A DNA stretch of 37,886 nucleotides from Acidimicrobiales bacterium (GCA_030040015.1 JASHUM010000123.1:1-37886), one strand, 5' to 3'; counted from the stretch's first letter, positions 14,658 to 22,763 are shown. Numbers and translations are program-made. The notes: a model not told the origin generated them from the sequence alone.

Positions 14658-17135
14658 GTGGTGACCACCAGGCGCCGACCCGCGGGCGCTCGGCCCCGGT
14701 CCCGCCCGACGTCCCGCTCCCGCCGGGCCGCCGGCACCGGCCGTCGGCGACCCTCTGTCCGTTCGCGTCGTTCCGCGCCCCGGCGACGCAGCGCACAGGC
14801 GCCCACCCTGTTCGACGCGGCCATGGACGTCCTGGCCGACCACTCCGAGGACGTGTGGGCGCTCGCCCTGGGCACGTTGGGCGTCCTCCTCGGCCTGGCA
14901 CTGTTCGCCGACGCCCTCGGCCCGGCCGGGCACGCGGCCCGCCAGGGCCTCGGCGCCGCTCTCGGGGTGGCCAGGTTCCTGGTGCCCCCGGGCCTGGTGG
15001 CCGGCGCCGTCCTCCTGGTCACGGGCCGTCCCCGCTACGAGCCGGCCCGGGCGGTGCTCGGGCTGGTCCTGGCGCTGGCGGCGGTGGGTGGCCTCGCCGA
15101 GCTGGCCGGGGGAGCGCCCCGGCTGAGCTCGTCCACCGGGCAGCTGGCCGGGGCGGGCGGCTGGTTGGGCGTTGCCACCGGCGGCCCGCTGCGCGACGGG
15201 CTGTCGGATTGGGGAGCGACGGTGGTCCTTCTCGCCGTGCTCGCATTGGCCGGCGTGCTCTTCACCGGGGCCACCGTTCGGGGGACGGCCGGCGCCCTGG
15301 TGACGGCGGTGTCCGGCCTCCGCCATGGCGTGGGCGGTGCCCACGAGGCGCAGGAACCCGAGGACGACGAAGAAGACGAAGAAGAAGAAGACACGGACGT
15401 CGACACGCTCGACGACGAGGACGAGCCAGAGGAGGAACCGGCGCCTGAGGGACGAGCCGACGCCGAGCCGGCGTCCGCCGCTCAGGAAGGACCCGACACG
15501 CGGCACGATGCAGACGCGGAGCCGCCCCTCGCCTCGCAGACGCGTGGCGTCGTCGCCGGCTCCGGCTCCGCCGACCAGCTGGCGCTGGAGCTCGGCGGAG
15601 CCCAGAGCGAATGGCGCCTTCCTCCCCTCAAGATGCTGGGGCGCTCGCGTCCCCAGGAGCTCGACCGCGCTGAGCTCTCGAGCGCCGGCCAGGCGCTCGT
15701 CGAGGCGCTGGCCAACCACGGCGTCGAGACCCGGTTGCTCGGCCACACGGTCGGCCCGACCGTGACGCGTTTCGAGCTCGAGCTCGGGCCCGGAGTGAAA
15801 GTGGCACGGGTCACCAGCCTGGCGCGCGACATCGCCTATGCCATGGCCTCGCCCGACGTGCGCATCCTGGCTCCCATCCCGGGACGCTCGGCCATCGGCG
15901 TGGAGGTTCCCAACCGCCGCCGGCAGCTGGTGACGCTGGGCGACGTGTTGGCGACCGAGGAGGCGCGTGCCGCCCGGCACCCGCTCGAGGTGGCATTGGG
16001 CCGCGACATCGCCGGGCGCCCGGTGATGGTCAACCTGGCCGACATGCCCCACATCCTCATCTCGGGGGCGACCGGTGCGGGCAAGTCGTCGTGCATCAAC
16101 TCGCTGCTCACGTCGGTGCTCATGCGCTCCACCCCCGACCACGTTCGGCTCATCCTGGTCGACCCCAAGCGGGTGGAGCTCGGCCAGTACAACGGCCTTC
16201 CCCACCTGCTCACCCAGGTCGTGGTGGACCCCAAGAAGGCGGCGAACGCCCTGAGCTGGGCGGTGACCGAGATGGAGCGCCGCTACGACCTGTTGGCCGA
16301 GGTCGGGATGCGCGACATCACCGGCTACAACGAGGCGGTCGATGCCGGGGTGCTCGACGACAGTGACGACAGCGACGCCGGCGACGACGGCGGGGACGAG
16401 GAAGAGGAAGAGGCCCGAGAGGGGGCGAGCGAGCTCACGGAGCGGGCAGGCGAGCCGGTGCGACACCGGTTGCCGTTCGTCCTCGTGGTCGTGGACGAGC
16501 TCAACGACCTCATGATGGTGGCGGCGCGCGACGTCGAGGAATCGGTGTGCCGCATCGCCCAGATGGCCCGAGCCGTCGGCATCCATCTCGTGCTCGCCAC
16601 CCAGCGGCCGTCGGTGGACGTGATCACCGGGGTGATCAAGGCGAACATTCCCTCCCGGCTCGCCTTCTCGGTGTCGTCGCTGGCGGACAGTCGCGTCATC
16701 CTCGACCAACCCGGGGCCGAGCGGCTCATCGGCAAGGGGGACATGCTGCTGCTCACCGCCTCCTCGTCGGTGCCCCGCCGCATCCAGGGCCCGTGGGTGA
16801 CCGAGGCCGAGGTGCGCGCCGTGGTGGCCCACTGGCGGCGCCAGCGCCAGGCGCAGTACGTCGAAGGGGTCGCCGGTCCCGACGTGGGTCCGGGCGGCTC
16901 GGGAGCCGTGGACGACGATGACGACGACCTGTTGCCGGCGGCGATGGAGCTCGTGGTGCGCTCTCAGCTAGGGTCCACCTCCATGCTCCAGCGCAAGCTC
17001 CGCGTGGGCTTCTCGCGCGCCGGGCGCCTCATGGACTTGCTCGAGCGCCGGGGGGTGGTGGGGCCCTCGGAGGGGTCGAAGGCCAGGGCGGTGCTCATGA
17101 CCCCCGAGGAGCTCGAACAGCTGAGCACCAGGTAG
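14658..17135 (+). CDS. ftsK: FtsK/SpoIIIE DNA translocase
   Basis: Septal DNA pump that clears chromosomes during division. About 825 residues. A basic Arg/Ser-rich N-terminus precedes four TM segments, including WALALGTLGVLLGLALFADA and GATVVLLAVLALAGVLFTG. An acidic linker of Glu/Asp runs at about residues 230-265. The alpha domain is followed by the RecA-like motor, with Walker A GATGAGKSS near 470 and Walker B FVLVVVDELNDL near 607-618. The C-terminal gamma winged helix is ELVVRSQLGSTSMLQRKLRV with RAGRLMDLLERRGVVG. A second acidic insert of about 40 residues (about 564-605) sits between YNEAV and Walker B, a variable loop in this family. The start at GTG 14658 rather than 14649 is judged from the -10 position. 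Confidence 0.95.
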   Translation: MVTTRRRPAGARPRSRPTSRSRRAAGTGRRRPSVRSRRSAPRRRSAQAPTLFDAAMDVLADHSEDVWALALGTLGVLLGLALFADALGPAGHAARQGLGAALGVARFLVPPGLVAGAVLLVTGRPRYEPARAVLGLVLALAAVGGLAELAGGAPRLSSSTGQLAGAGGWLGVATGGPLRDGLSDWGATVVLLAVLALAGVLFTGATVRGTAGALVTAVSGLRHGVGGAHEAQEPEDDEEDEEEEDTDVDTLDDEDEPEEEPAPEGRADAEPASAAQEGPDTRHDADAEPPLASQTRGVVAGSGSADQLALELGGAQSEWRLPPLKMLGRSRPQELDRAELSSAGQALVEALANHGVETRLLGHTVGPTVTRFELELGPGVKVARVTSLARDIAYAMASPDVRILAPIPGRSAIGVEVPNRRRQLVTLGDVLATEEARAARHPLEVALGRDIAGRPVMVNLADMPHILISGATGAGKSSCINSLLTSVLMRSTPDHVRLILVDPKRVELGQYNGLPHLLTQVVVDPKKAANALSWAVTEMERRYDLLAEVGMRDITGYNEAVDAGVLDDSDDSDAGDDGGDEEEEEAREGASELTERAGEPVRHRLPFVLVVVDELNDLMMVAARDVEESVCRIAQMARAVGIHLVLATQRPSVDVITGVIKANIPSRLAFSVSSLADSRVILDQPGAERLIGKGDMLLLTASSSVPRRIQGPWVTEAEVRAVVAHWRRQRQAQYVEGVAGPDVGPGGSGAVDDDDDDLLPAAMELVVRSQLGSTSMLQRKLRVGFSRAGRLMDLLERRGVVGPSEGSKARAVLMTPEELEQLSTR
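15363..15392 (+). repeat. GAA/GAC low-complexity run in the ftsK linker
   Basis: Ten codons, all GAC or GAA, encode Asp/Glu only, with six GAA codons against the GAG preference of the surrounding gene. It lies in the disordered acidic linker between the TM and motor domains. Confidence 0.7.
16969..16974 (+). promoter_or_regulatory. Intragenic -10-like hexamer in ftsK
   Basis: TAGGGT inside ftsK ends 8 nt before ATG 16983, which is in the ftsK frame and would give the last 50 residues (MLQRKLRVGFSR onward) as a separate product. The hexamer uses a CTA Leu codon, seldom used in this window. It could instead serve the carboxypeptidase gene at 17139. Confidence 0.3.
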
Positions 17136-17138
17136 GGC

Positions 17139-18557
17139 GTGCCCCGTCACGTCGTCATCGTGAGCGGTCCCTCGGGGTCCGATCCATCGCCTCGGGCCTC
17201 GGCGCTCTCCACCACGACCTCGCTTTCCCCGCCTGCGCCGTCCCCGTCCACCGAGGCACCGGTCGCACCGGCGTCACCGAGCGGGCCCACCCCGGTGCCC
17301 CCGGTCGGGCGCCCCCTCGCGCTCGGCGTGCCGGCCCGAGGCCAGCGCCGGAGACGGCCGCGCCGGATCCGGTGGCCGCTTCCCATCCTGGCGGCCGGAG
17401 CCCTGACCCTGTCCCTGTCGCTCCAGCTCACCCGCCCGTTGCCCACCCCGACCCTCCACGTCTCGTTGCCCACGGTGCGCGACGCCGTCGGCTCGCCGCC
17501 GGCGCTTCCCTGGCCCAAGGCCGGCGAGGCCGCCGTGTCGGTCCCCGGCGCCGGGCTCCTCCTTCCCTCCGGGCCCGAGACGCCGGTCCCGGTGGCCAGC
17601 CTGACCAAGGTCATGACCGCTTACCTGGTCCTGCGCGACCACCCCCTCAGCCCGACGGCACAGGGGCCGACGCTCACCATGACCGCGGCCAACGCCGCCG
17701 ACGCCAACGCCGACGCTGCCGCCGATGCCACGGCCATCCCGATCGTGGCCGGTGAGCAGTTCACCGAGCGCCAGCTCCTCGACGCCATGCTCGTGCACTC
17801 CGCCAACGACGTCGCCGACGCCTTGGCCGTGTGGGACGCAGGGAGCGCGGCCAGCTTCGTGGCCAAGATGAACGCCGCCGCCAAGACGCTCGGCATGACC
17901 GGCACCCACTACGTCGATCCGAGCGGCATCAACCCCGGCGACGTGAGCACCGCCGGCGACCAGCTCAAGCTGGCCGACGTGGCCATGACCATCCCCACCT
18001 TCGCCGCCGTCGTGGCGCAACCGGCGGTCACCATCCCGGGCTCCGGCGTGCTGTCCAATTACGTGCAGGTGGTGGGTACCGACGGGGTGGTCGGCGTGAA
18101 GTCGGGGTTCACCCAGGCGGCCATGGGGTGCCTCGTCCTGGCCGCCGACCGTCAGGTGGGCGGCCGGCAGGTGCTGGTGCTCGCCGCCGTGACCGGCCAG
18201 CAGGGTGTGGACCCCTTGGGCACCGCCGACGCCGCCACCTTGTCCCTGGTCGACGCCGTGACCGGTGGGCTGTCCGATCAGGGTGTCCTGCCCGCGCACA
18301 GGATCGTCGGCTCCGTGCGGGTGCCGTGGGATCCCCACGGGGTGGGGGTGGCCACGGCCTCGGCCGTCGACGTCCTGGTCTGGCCCGGGACGCGCTGGTC
18401 GGTGGCGCTGCATCCTCGTCCGGTCCGCGGCGCCGTCGCCGCCGGCGACCAGGTGGGGGCTTTGACGGTCACGGACGGGGTGCGCCGCTTCACCGTGGCC
18501 CTGGTGACGACGGCCGGTTTGCCCGGCCCGTCCATGCGCTGGCGCCTGCTGCACTGA
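17139..18557 (+). CDS. D-alanyl-D-alanine carboxypeptidase (S11 / PBP5-like), membrane anchored
   Basis: Low-molecular-weight penicillin-binding protein that trims peptidoglycan stem peptides outside the membrane. A Pro/Ser-rich cytoplasmic N-terminus of about 68 residues and an Arg cluster precede one TM segment (about 80-97, LPILAAGALTLSLSLQL). The catalytic triad motifs are SLTK (Ser154, Lys157), SAN (Ser221, Asn223) and KSG (321-323). The last is KSG where most family members have KTG. An Ala/Asp-rich insert, ANAADANADAAADA, lies before the SxN motif. 472 residues. GTG 17139 is 3 nt after the ftsK stop, so the two are probably co-transcribed, which links septal DNA transport to wall remodelling. 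Confidence 0.9.
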   Translation: MPRHVVIVSGPSGSDPSPRASALSTTTSLSPPAPSPSTEAPVAPASPSGPTPVPPVGRPLALGVPARGQRRRRPRRIRWPLPILAAGALTLSLSLQLTRPLPTPTLHVSLPTVRDAVGSPPALPWPKAGEAAVSVPGAGLLLPSGPETPVPVASLTKVMTAYLVLRDHPLSPTAQGPTLTMTAANAADANADAAADATAIPIVAGEQFTERQLLDAMLVHSANDVADALAVWDAGSAASFVAKMNAAAKTLGMTGTHYVDPSGINPGDVSTAGDQLKLADVAMTIPTFAAVVAQPAVTIPGSGVLSNYVQVVGTDGVVGVKSGFTQAAMGCLVLAADRQVGGRQVLVLAAVTGQQGVDPLGTADAATLSLVDAVTGGLSDQGVLPAHRIVGSVRVPWDPHGVGVATASAVDVLVWPGTRWSVALHPRPVRGAVAAGDQVGALTVTDGVRRFTVALVTTAGLPGPSMRWRLLH

Positions 18558-18565
18558 GCCGGCAC

Positions 18566-18571
18566 TAGCCT
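18566..18571 (+). promoter_or_regulatory. -10 element for the secreted hydrolase gene
   Basis: TAGCCT in the 43-bp gap gives a predicted leader of about 22 nt. That leader contains GGGGAGG and AAGGAG, so this gene, unlike the leaderless set, has a Shine-Dalgarno. Confidence 0.45.
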
Positions 18572-18600
18572 TTTGCGCCGGGGCGGGGAGGCCCAAGGAG

Positions 18601-19680
18601 ATGCGGTCGGCGGGTAGGGCGGTGTCGGTGTTGGCTGTGGGTGCGGGCGCCCTCGGCCTCGTCCTGCCGGCCACGGCACCGGGCGCCGGGGCGGCGCAAG
18701 CCTCGTGCACGGGCAACCCGTCCAGCGCCGAGCTGTACACGCTCGGGCCAGGGGCCGGCCAGTACGGCTACTACGTCCTGCCCTCCTCTGCGCCGAAAGG
18801 CATCGTGGCGCTCGAGCACGGCTACCAGCAGACGGCCTATTCCATGGTTCCCCTCCTCGAACAGATCTCCTCGGACGACGGTGTCATCGCCTTGGCCATG
18901 GACAACACCGCCACGTCCGACGACGGCCCGGGCGCCAGCGCGTCGCGCGGATGGCGCGTCCAGGAGGGCGCCGCTGACGCCATCGCCGTGACCAAGGCGT
19001 TCGACGGCCGATGCGACACCGGTCCCACGCCTTTCGTGAACACCCTCTTCGGCGAGAGCATGGGCGGGGAGACGAGCGGCATCGCCGCCGCCACCGGCGC
19101 CACCCGGGCCGACGGCGAGCCGCTGTTCGAGTACTGGATCGACGCCTCAGGCGTCGCCAACCTGACCGAGACCTTCCTGGAGGCGAGCACCATCGCCCCG
19201 GCGGACGACTACGCAGCCGAGGCGGTAGCCGACATCGAGGCCGAGACGGGGGGCACGCCGCTCCAGGAGCCGCAGGCCTACGTCGACGACAGCCCGGTGT
19301 TCCTGGCGCTGGGCATGAAGAGCTCGGGCATCCTCGGCGCCGTGGTCGTGCACGCCGTCATGGACGGGCTGGTCACCTCGGACGAGGGGGACCAGATGCT
19401 CGCCGCTCTGCAGGCGGCCGGCATCCCGACGGACTTCTACACCGCCGTATTCCAGGAGCCCGGAGTGACCTCGCCCACTCTCGACGGGGACCTTCTCGGC
19501 CTCGTCGACCCCGGCTACACCTCGCCCTTCGCCGGCCACGTGAACGGCATCGTGATGGACACGGCGCTCAGCGCCCTCGAAGCGCTGTACCAGAAGGACG
19601 CGGCGCCGTCGGGCCTGTCGGTGACGGTGTCCGACGGTGAGCTCGGGACGATCCCGTTGCTCTCCGTCCCCGGCCTCTGA
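18601..19680 (+). CDS. Secreted alpha/beta-hydrolase, substrate unknown
   Basis: 359-residue exported protein. The signal peptide is clear: Arg at 2 and 6, a hydrophobic core VSVLAVGAGALGLVLP, and likely cleavage after GAGAAQA near residue 34. The mature part has an alpha/beta-hydrolase pattern with GIVALEHGYQQTAYS (oxyanion region) and the nucleophile elbow FGESMGGETSG (Ser153). The late His is probably in SPFAGHVNG near residue 314. A Cys pair (36, 138) could form a disulfide. The fold is well supported, but I cannot name a lipase, esterase or depolymerase class. ATG 18601 follows GGGGAGG and AAGGAG. The neighbours give no pathway clue. Confidence 0.75.
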   Translation: MRSAGRAVSVLAVGAGALGLVLPATAPGAGAAQASCTGNPSSAELYTLGPGAGQYGYYVLPSSAPKGIVALEHGYQQTAYSMVPLLEQISSDDGVIALAMDNTATSDDGPGASASRGWRVQEGAADAIAVTKAFDGRCDTGPTPFVNTLFGESMGGETSGIAAATGATRADGEPLFEYWIDASGVANLTETFLEASTIAPADDYAAEAVADIEAETGGTPLQEPQAYVDDSPVFLALGMKSSGILGAVVVHAVMDGLVTSDEGDQMLAALQAAGIPTDFYTAVFQEPGVTSPTLDGDLLGLVDPGYTSPFAGHVNGIVMDTALSALEALYQKDAAPSGLSVTVSDGELGTIPLLSVPGL

Positions 19681-19779
19681 CCTCTGTTTCGGTTGGCGTC
19701 CGGCAGGGCAGGTGGAGTAGCACTGCCGGTGCAGAGCCGGCCTCCGGCCACCGTCGGCAGCCGGCGGACGGGAGGTCCC

Positions 19780-20352
19780 ATGGCGCACGTGACCCTGATC
19801 GACCAGCCTCGAACCCTCGTGGGCCGGCTGTCCTCGCTCTACTCGCGGTGGCGTTTCGGACGTGACGTCGAGCCGGTCATGGCTGCCGCACACCACTCGG
19901 GCGTGCTCGTGGCGGCGGGAGCCATCGAGACCGCGGCCGAGCTGGGGTGGCGACGGCTCGACCCCAAACTGCGTTGGCTGGCGCTGCAACTGACCAGCAC
20001 GCGCATCGGCTGCTCGTGGTGTGTCGACTACGGCTACTACGAGACGGTGAACAAAGGCATGGACCCCGACAAGCTCCGCCACGTCGGCGAGTGGCGTGAC
20101 AGCACGCTCTACGACGACCGGGAGCTCGCCGTCCTCGAGTACGCCGAAGCAGCCACCTCCACCCCGGTGTCGGTGGCGCCGGAGCTGGTCGACCGTCTTC
20201 GCCAGCACTTGAGCGAAGCCGAGATCGTCGAGCTGGCGTCGTGGGTGGCGCTCGAGAACTACCGGTCGCGCTTCAACGGCGGCCTGGGGCTCAAGAGCCA
20301 AGGATTCGCCGACAGCTGCGCCGTACCGTTGTCGGTGCCGGTGGCGTCGTGA
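19780..20352 (+). CDS. AhpD-like / carboxymuconolactone decarboxylase family protein
   Basis: 190-residue all-alpha protein of the AhpD/CMD superfamily. The redox Cys pair is IGCSWCVDYG (Cys78, Cys81). In AhpD the second Cys is followed four residues later by the proton-relay His; here that position is Gly85, so peroxidase chemistry of the AhpD type is doubtful, although the CxxC remains. KLRWLALQLTSTRIGCSWC and ALENYRSRFNGGLG are typical family blocks. ATG 19780 has GGAGGT 5 nt upstream and is preferred to a GTG-led extension from 19693. The 99-bp upstream gap holds no clear -10. The gene is followed by a strong hairpin, so it is probably monocistronic. Confidence 0.82.
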   Translation: MAHVTLIDQPRTLVGRLSSLYSRWRFGRDVEPVMAAAHHSGVLVAAGAIETAAELGWRRLDPKLRWLALQLTSTRIGCSWCVDYGYYETVNKGMDPDKLRHVGEWRDSTLYDDRELAVLEYAEAATSTPVSVAPELVDRLRQHLSEAEIVELASWVALENYRSRFNGGLGLKSQGFADSCAVPLSVPVAS

Positions 20353-20356
20353 GCTG

Positions 20357-20375
20357 AACCTCCTGCGTGGAGGTT
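20357..20375 (+). terminator. Perfect 7-bp hairpin after the AhpD-like gene
   Basis: AACCTCC-tgcgt-GGAGGTT is a perfect 7-bp stem with a 5-nt loop, starting 4 nt after the stop codon and 12 nt before the thrB -10. The stem ends in TT but there is no longer T-tract. The placement between two separately promoted genes favours a terminator. Confidence 0.5.
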
Positions 20376-20387
20376 GCCCCCCGGCAC

Positions 20388-20393
20388 TACCCT
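20388..20393 (+). promoter_or_regulatory. -10 element of a leaderless thrB promoter
   Basis: TACCCT ends 8 nt before GTG 20402, with no Shine-Dalgarno. A TANNNT variant of the recurrent TAGNNT motif. Confidence 0.45.
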
Positions 20394-20401
20394 GAGCAGC
20401 C

Positions 20402-21250
20402 GTGCGGGCACGAGCTCCGGCCTCCATGGCCAACCTGGGACCGGGGTTCGACGTGCTGGCCCTGGCCGTCGACCTCTACGTCGAGGTCGACGTGGAGCCG
20501 GCCCGGCGTCTCTCGGTCCGCACCGTGGGCGAGGGCGCCGACCTGCCCGCCGACGCCGGTCACCTGGCGGCCCGGGTGGCCATCGACGTGGCCGGCCACG
20601 ACGGGTTGGCCATCACCGTGCACTCGGAGGTCCCCGTCGCCCGCGGGCTCGGCTCCTCGGCGGCGCTGGCCGTGGCGGCAGCGGCGGCGGCGGGGTCGAA
20701 GGATCCGCTGGGCGTGGCGGCGCGCGTCGAGGGCCATCCCGAGAACGCGGCGGCTTCGGTGGTGGGCGGCCTCGTGGCCGCCACCATGGTGAAGGGCGCG
20801 GTCCGGGCAGTGCGACTGCCCTTCGACACCGGTCTGGGTCTCGTTGCCGTCGTTCCCGAGCGGCCGCTGGCTACGGCGCGCGCCCGACAGGTCCTGCCCC
20901 AGAGGGTGAGCCGCACCGACGCCACCTTCAACCTCGGGCGGATGGCGCTGCTCCTGGCCGGGTTGGCCGACCGCGCTGTGCTGGTCAAGGAGGCGACTGA
21001 GGACCGTCTGCATCAGGACTTCCGTATCCCGCTGTTCCCCGAGGCGCCTCACCTGCTCGGCGAGATCGTCTCCGCCGGAGCGCTGGCCTCGTGCTGGTCG
21101 GGGGCAGGACCCACCCTGCTCGGCCTGTGCGAGGGTGGTGACGCCGATCGGGTGCGAGCCGGCATGGAGCGTGCCCTGGACGAACACGGCGTGGCCGGCC
21201 AGGTGCGGGTGCTGCGCCCCGATCTCGACGGTCTGGTGGTCGAGGGCTGA
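20402..21250 (+). CDS. thrB: Homoserine kinase
   Basis: GHMP-superfamily kinase that makes O-phospho-L-homoserine, the step before threonine synthase. The N-terminus APASMANLGPGFDVLALAVDL is diagnostic of ThrB, and the ATP-binding motif 3 is seen as VPVARGLGSSAALAVAAA (residues about 77-94). The third GHMP motif is CWSGAGPTLLGLC near the C-terminus. 282 residues, slightly short against the usual 300-310. GTG 20402 starts just before the first conserved residues and has the leaderless -10 spacing. thrA and thrC are not in the window, so it lies apart from the usual hom-thrC-thrB cluster. Confidence 0.94.
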   Translation: MRARAPASMANLGPGFDVLALAVDLYVEVDVEPARRLSVRTVGEGADLPADAGHLAARVAIDVAGHDGLAITVHSEVPVARGLGSSAALAVAAAAAAGSKDPLGVAARVEGHPENAAASVVGGLVAATMVKGAVRAVRLPFDTGLGLVAVVPERPLATARARQVLPQRVSRTDATFNLGRMALLLAGLADRAVLVKEATEDRLHQDFRIPLFPEAPHLLGEIVSAGALASCWSGAGPTLLGLCEGGDADRVRAGMERALDEHGVAGQVRVLRPDLDGLVVEG

Positions 21251-21285
21251 GCTACGCCGAACCGACGCGGTGAAAGGTGCCCCCG

Positions 21286-22734
21286 ATGAGCGTTGTCCGC
21301 TCTGACGGTCCGGACGGCGCGACGTCAGGGGCGCCGGGACCAGGCACGGCTCTTCTCGTCACGTTGGCGATGGCCCAGTTCATGGTGGTCCTCGACTTCA
21401 CGATCGTCAACGTGGCGCTGCCTTCGATCCAGCACGGCATGCACGTCGCCACCACGACTCTGCAGTGGTTGGTGAGCGCCTACGCCGTGACCTTCGGTGG
21501 CTTCCTCCTTCTCGGCGGCCGCCTCGCCGACGTGGTCGGTCGGGCCAGGTTGTACCGAATCGGGCTCTGCGTCTTCGTCCTGGCCAGTATCTCCGGAGGA
21601 CTCGCGGTCGAGCCGAAGCTGCTGATCGCTTCCAGGGCGATCCAGGGAGTCGGCGCCTCCCTGCTCGCTCCGGCCGGGCTCTCCTTGCTCGTCACGAGCT
21701 GGACGGACGACGCCAAGCGCGCCCACGCCCTGGGCGTGTACGGAGCCGTCGCGTCGGCCGGCTTCGCCGCCGGCGCCGTGCTGGGAGGGCTCCTCGTCGA
21801 GGTGAGCTGGCGACTCGTCTTCTTCGTCAACGTCCCGGTGGGCGTGGTGCTGTTGGTGGCGTCCCTTCGTCTCCTGCCCGCCGACCCGCCCAGGCGCTCA
21901 GGCCGGCTCGACGTCGCCGGAGCCGTGGCCGCCACCGCCGGGGTGGCGCTGCTCGTGCTCGGCGTGACCCGGGTCGGCGACACCCTTGCGCCCACCCAGC
22001 CAGCTGTGGCGGTGGGTGTCGGCGTGGTGCTGCTCGTCGCTTTCGTCGTCCGCGAGCGCCGGGCGACCGCACCGCTGCTCGACCTGGACCTGCTCAAGGA
22101 CCGGGCCATCTCGGGCGCCAACGAGTGCCTGTTCGCCTACGGCGCCTGCAACGCCGCCGCCGTGCTCCTGGTGACGCTGTACCTGCAGGAGGGCCGGGGC
22201 CTGACACCACTGTTCACGGGGCTGTGCTTCATCCCCCAAGCCGTCGGGGCCTTCGCCCTGGCCGGTCCGGCCTCGAAGCTCGTCCCCGCCCTCGGGCCCA
22301 GGCGTGCCCTTCTGGCTGGACTGTCCCTGGGTTTGCTGTCGCTCGTCGGCGCTGCGGTGAGCGTGGGACGCGGGCCGCTCGGCGGGTTGCTCGCCTCCCT
22401 GTTCGTGCTGGGCGTCTCGGCCCGCATCGTGCAGGTGGCCTCGACCCTGGCCGGGACGCACGGGCCGGTGGCCGCCCGAGGCGAGGGCTCGGCCAGCGCG
22501 GTGCTCACTGCGTCGCGCCAGGTCGGCTCGGCGCTCGGCGTCGCCGTCGTGGCGGCGACCCTGGTCACGGTCCACGGTGGCGCCGGCCACCGCACCGCCA
22601 TCGCCATGCTCGTCGCGGCCGCCTTCGCCTTCGTCGGCGTGCTGACGACACGCGTCGTGCCGAGCGGCCCGGCGCCGCCGCTCCTGTTGCGCCTCGAACA
22701 TCTCTTCGCGCGCCATGCCGGAGGGTTGCCCTGA
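21286..22734 (+). CDS. MFS transporter, DHA2 (14-TM drug:H+ antiporter) family
   Basis: 482-residue integral membrane protein with the hallmarks of the EmrB/QacA group: VVLDFTIVNVALPSIQ in TM1 (motif D1), GGRLADVVGRARLYRIG (motif A), RAIQGVGASLLAPAGLSLL (motif B), and GFAAGAVLGGLL (motif C, the antiporter motif). Further helices continue to about residue 460, with a short loop of Arg residues between the two six-helix halves. ATG 21286 has AAAGGTG 6 nt upstream. The substrate cannot be read from sequence; multidrug export is usual for the family but not shown here. It follows thrB by 35 bp and no regulator is adjacent. Confidence 0.9.
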   Translation: MSVVRSDGPDGATSGAPGPGTALLVTLAMAQFMVVLDFTIVNVALPSIQHGMHVATTTLQWLVSAYAVTFGGFLLLGGRLADVVGRARLYRIGLCVFVLASISGGLAVEPKLLIASRAIQGVGASLLAPAGLSLLVTSWTDDAKRAHALGVYGAVASAGFAAGAVLGGLLVEVSWRLVFFVNVPVGVVLLVASLRLLPADPPRRSGRLDVAGAVAATAGVALLVLGVTRVGDTLAPTQPAVAVGVGVVLLVAFVVRERRATAPLLDLDLLKDRAISGANECLFAYGACNAAAVLLVTLYLQEGRGLTPLFTGLCFIPQAVGAFALAGPASKLVPALGPRRALLAGLSLGLLSLVGAAVSVGRGPLGGLLASLFVLGVSARIVQVASTLAGTHGPVAARGEGSASAVLTASRQVGSALGVAVVAATLVTVHGGAGHRTAIAMLVAAAFAFVGVLTTRVVPSGPAPPLLLRLEHLFARHAGGLP

Positions 22735-22751
22735 CGCCAGCCGTGCCGGCC

Positions 22752-22757
22752 TAGTCT
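22752..22757 (+). promoter_or_regulatory. -10 element of a leaderless miaB promoter
   Basis: TAGTCT in the 29-bp gap ends 6 nt before GTG 22764. No Shine-Dalgarno is seen. It would start the miaB-miaA-dapF-hflX-dapC transcript. Confidence 0.5.
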
Positions 22758-22763
22758 CTGCGC

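Noticed and set aside
12633-16832. A 1399-codon open frame on the minus strand opposite rnj and ftsK
   Set aside because: It is a GC-rich shadow with low-complexity Gly/Arg/His-rich translation and no domain, fully opposite two certain genes. The same applies to 4645-6837, 17274-18740 and 2865-4634 on the minus strand.
19718-19723. TAGCAC as a -10 for the AhpD-like gene
   Set aside because: It lacks the final T of the TAGNNT pattern and is not at a typical distance, so I left it out.
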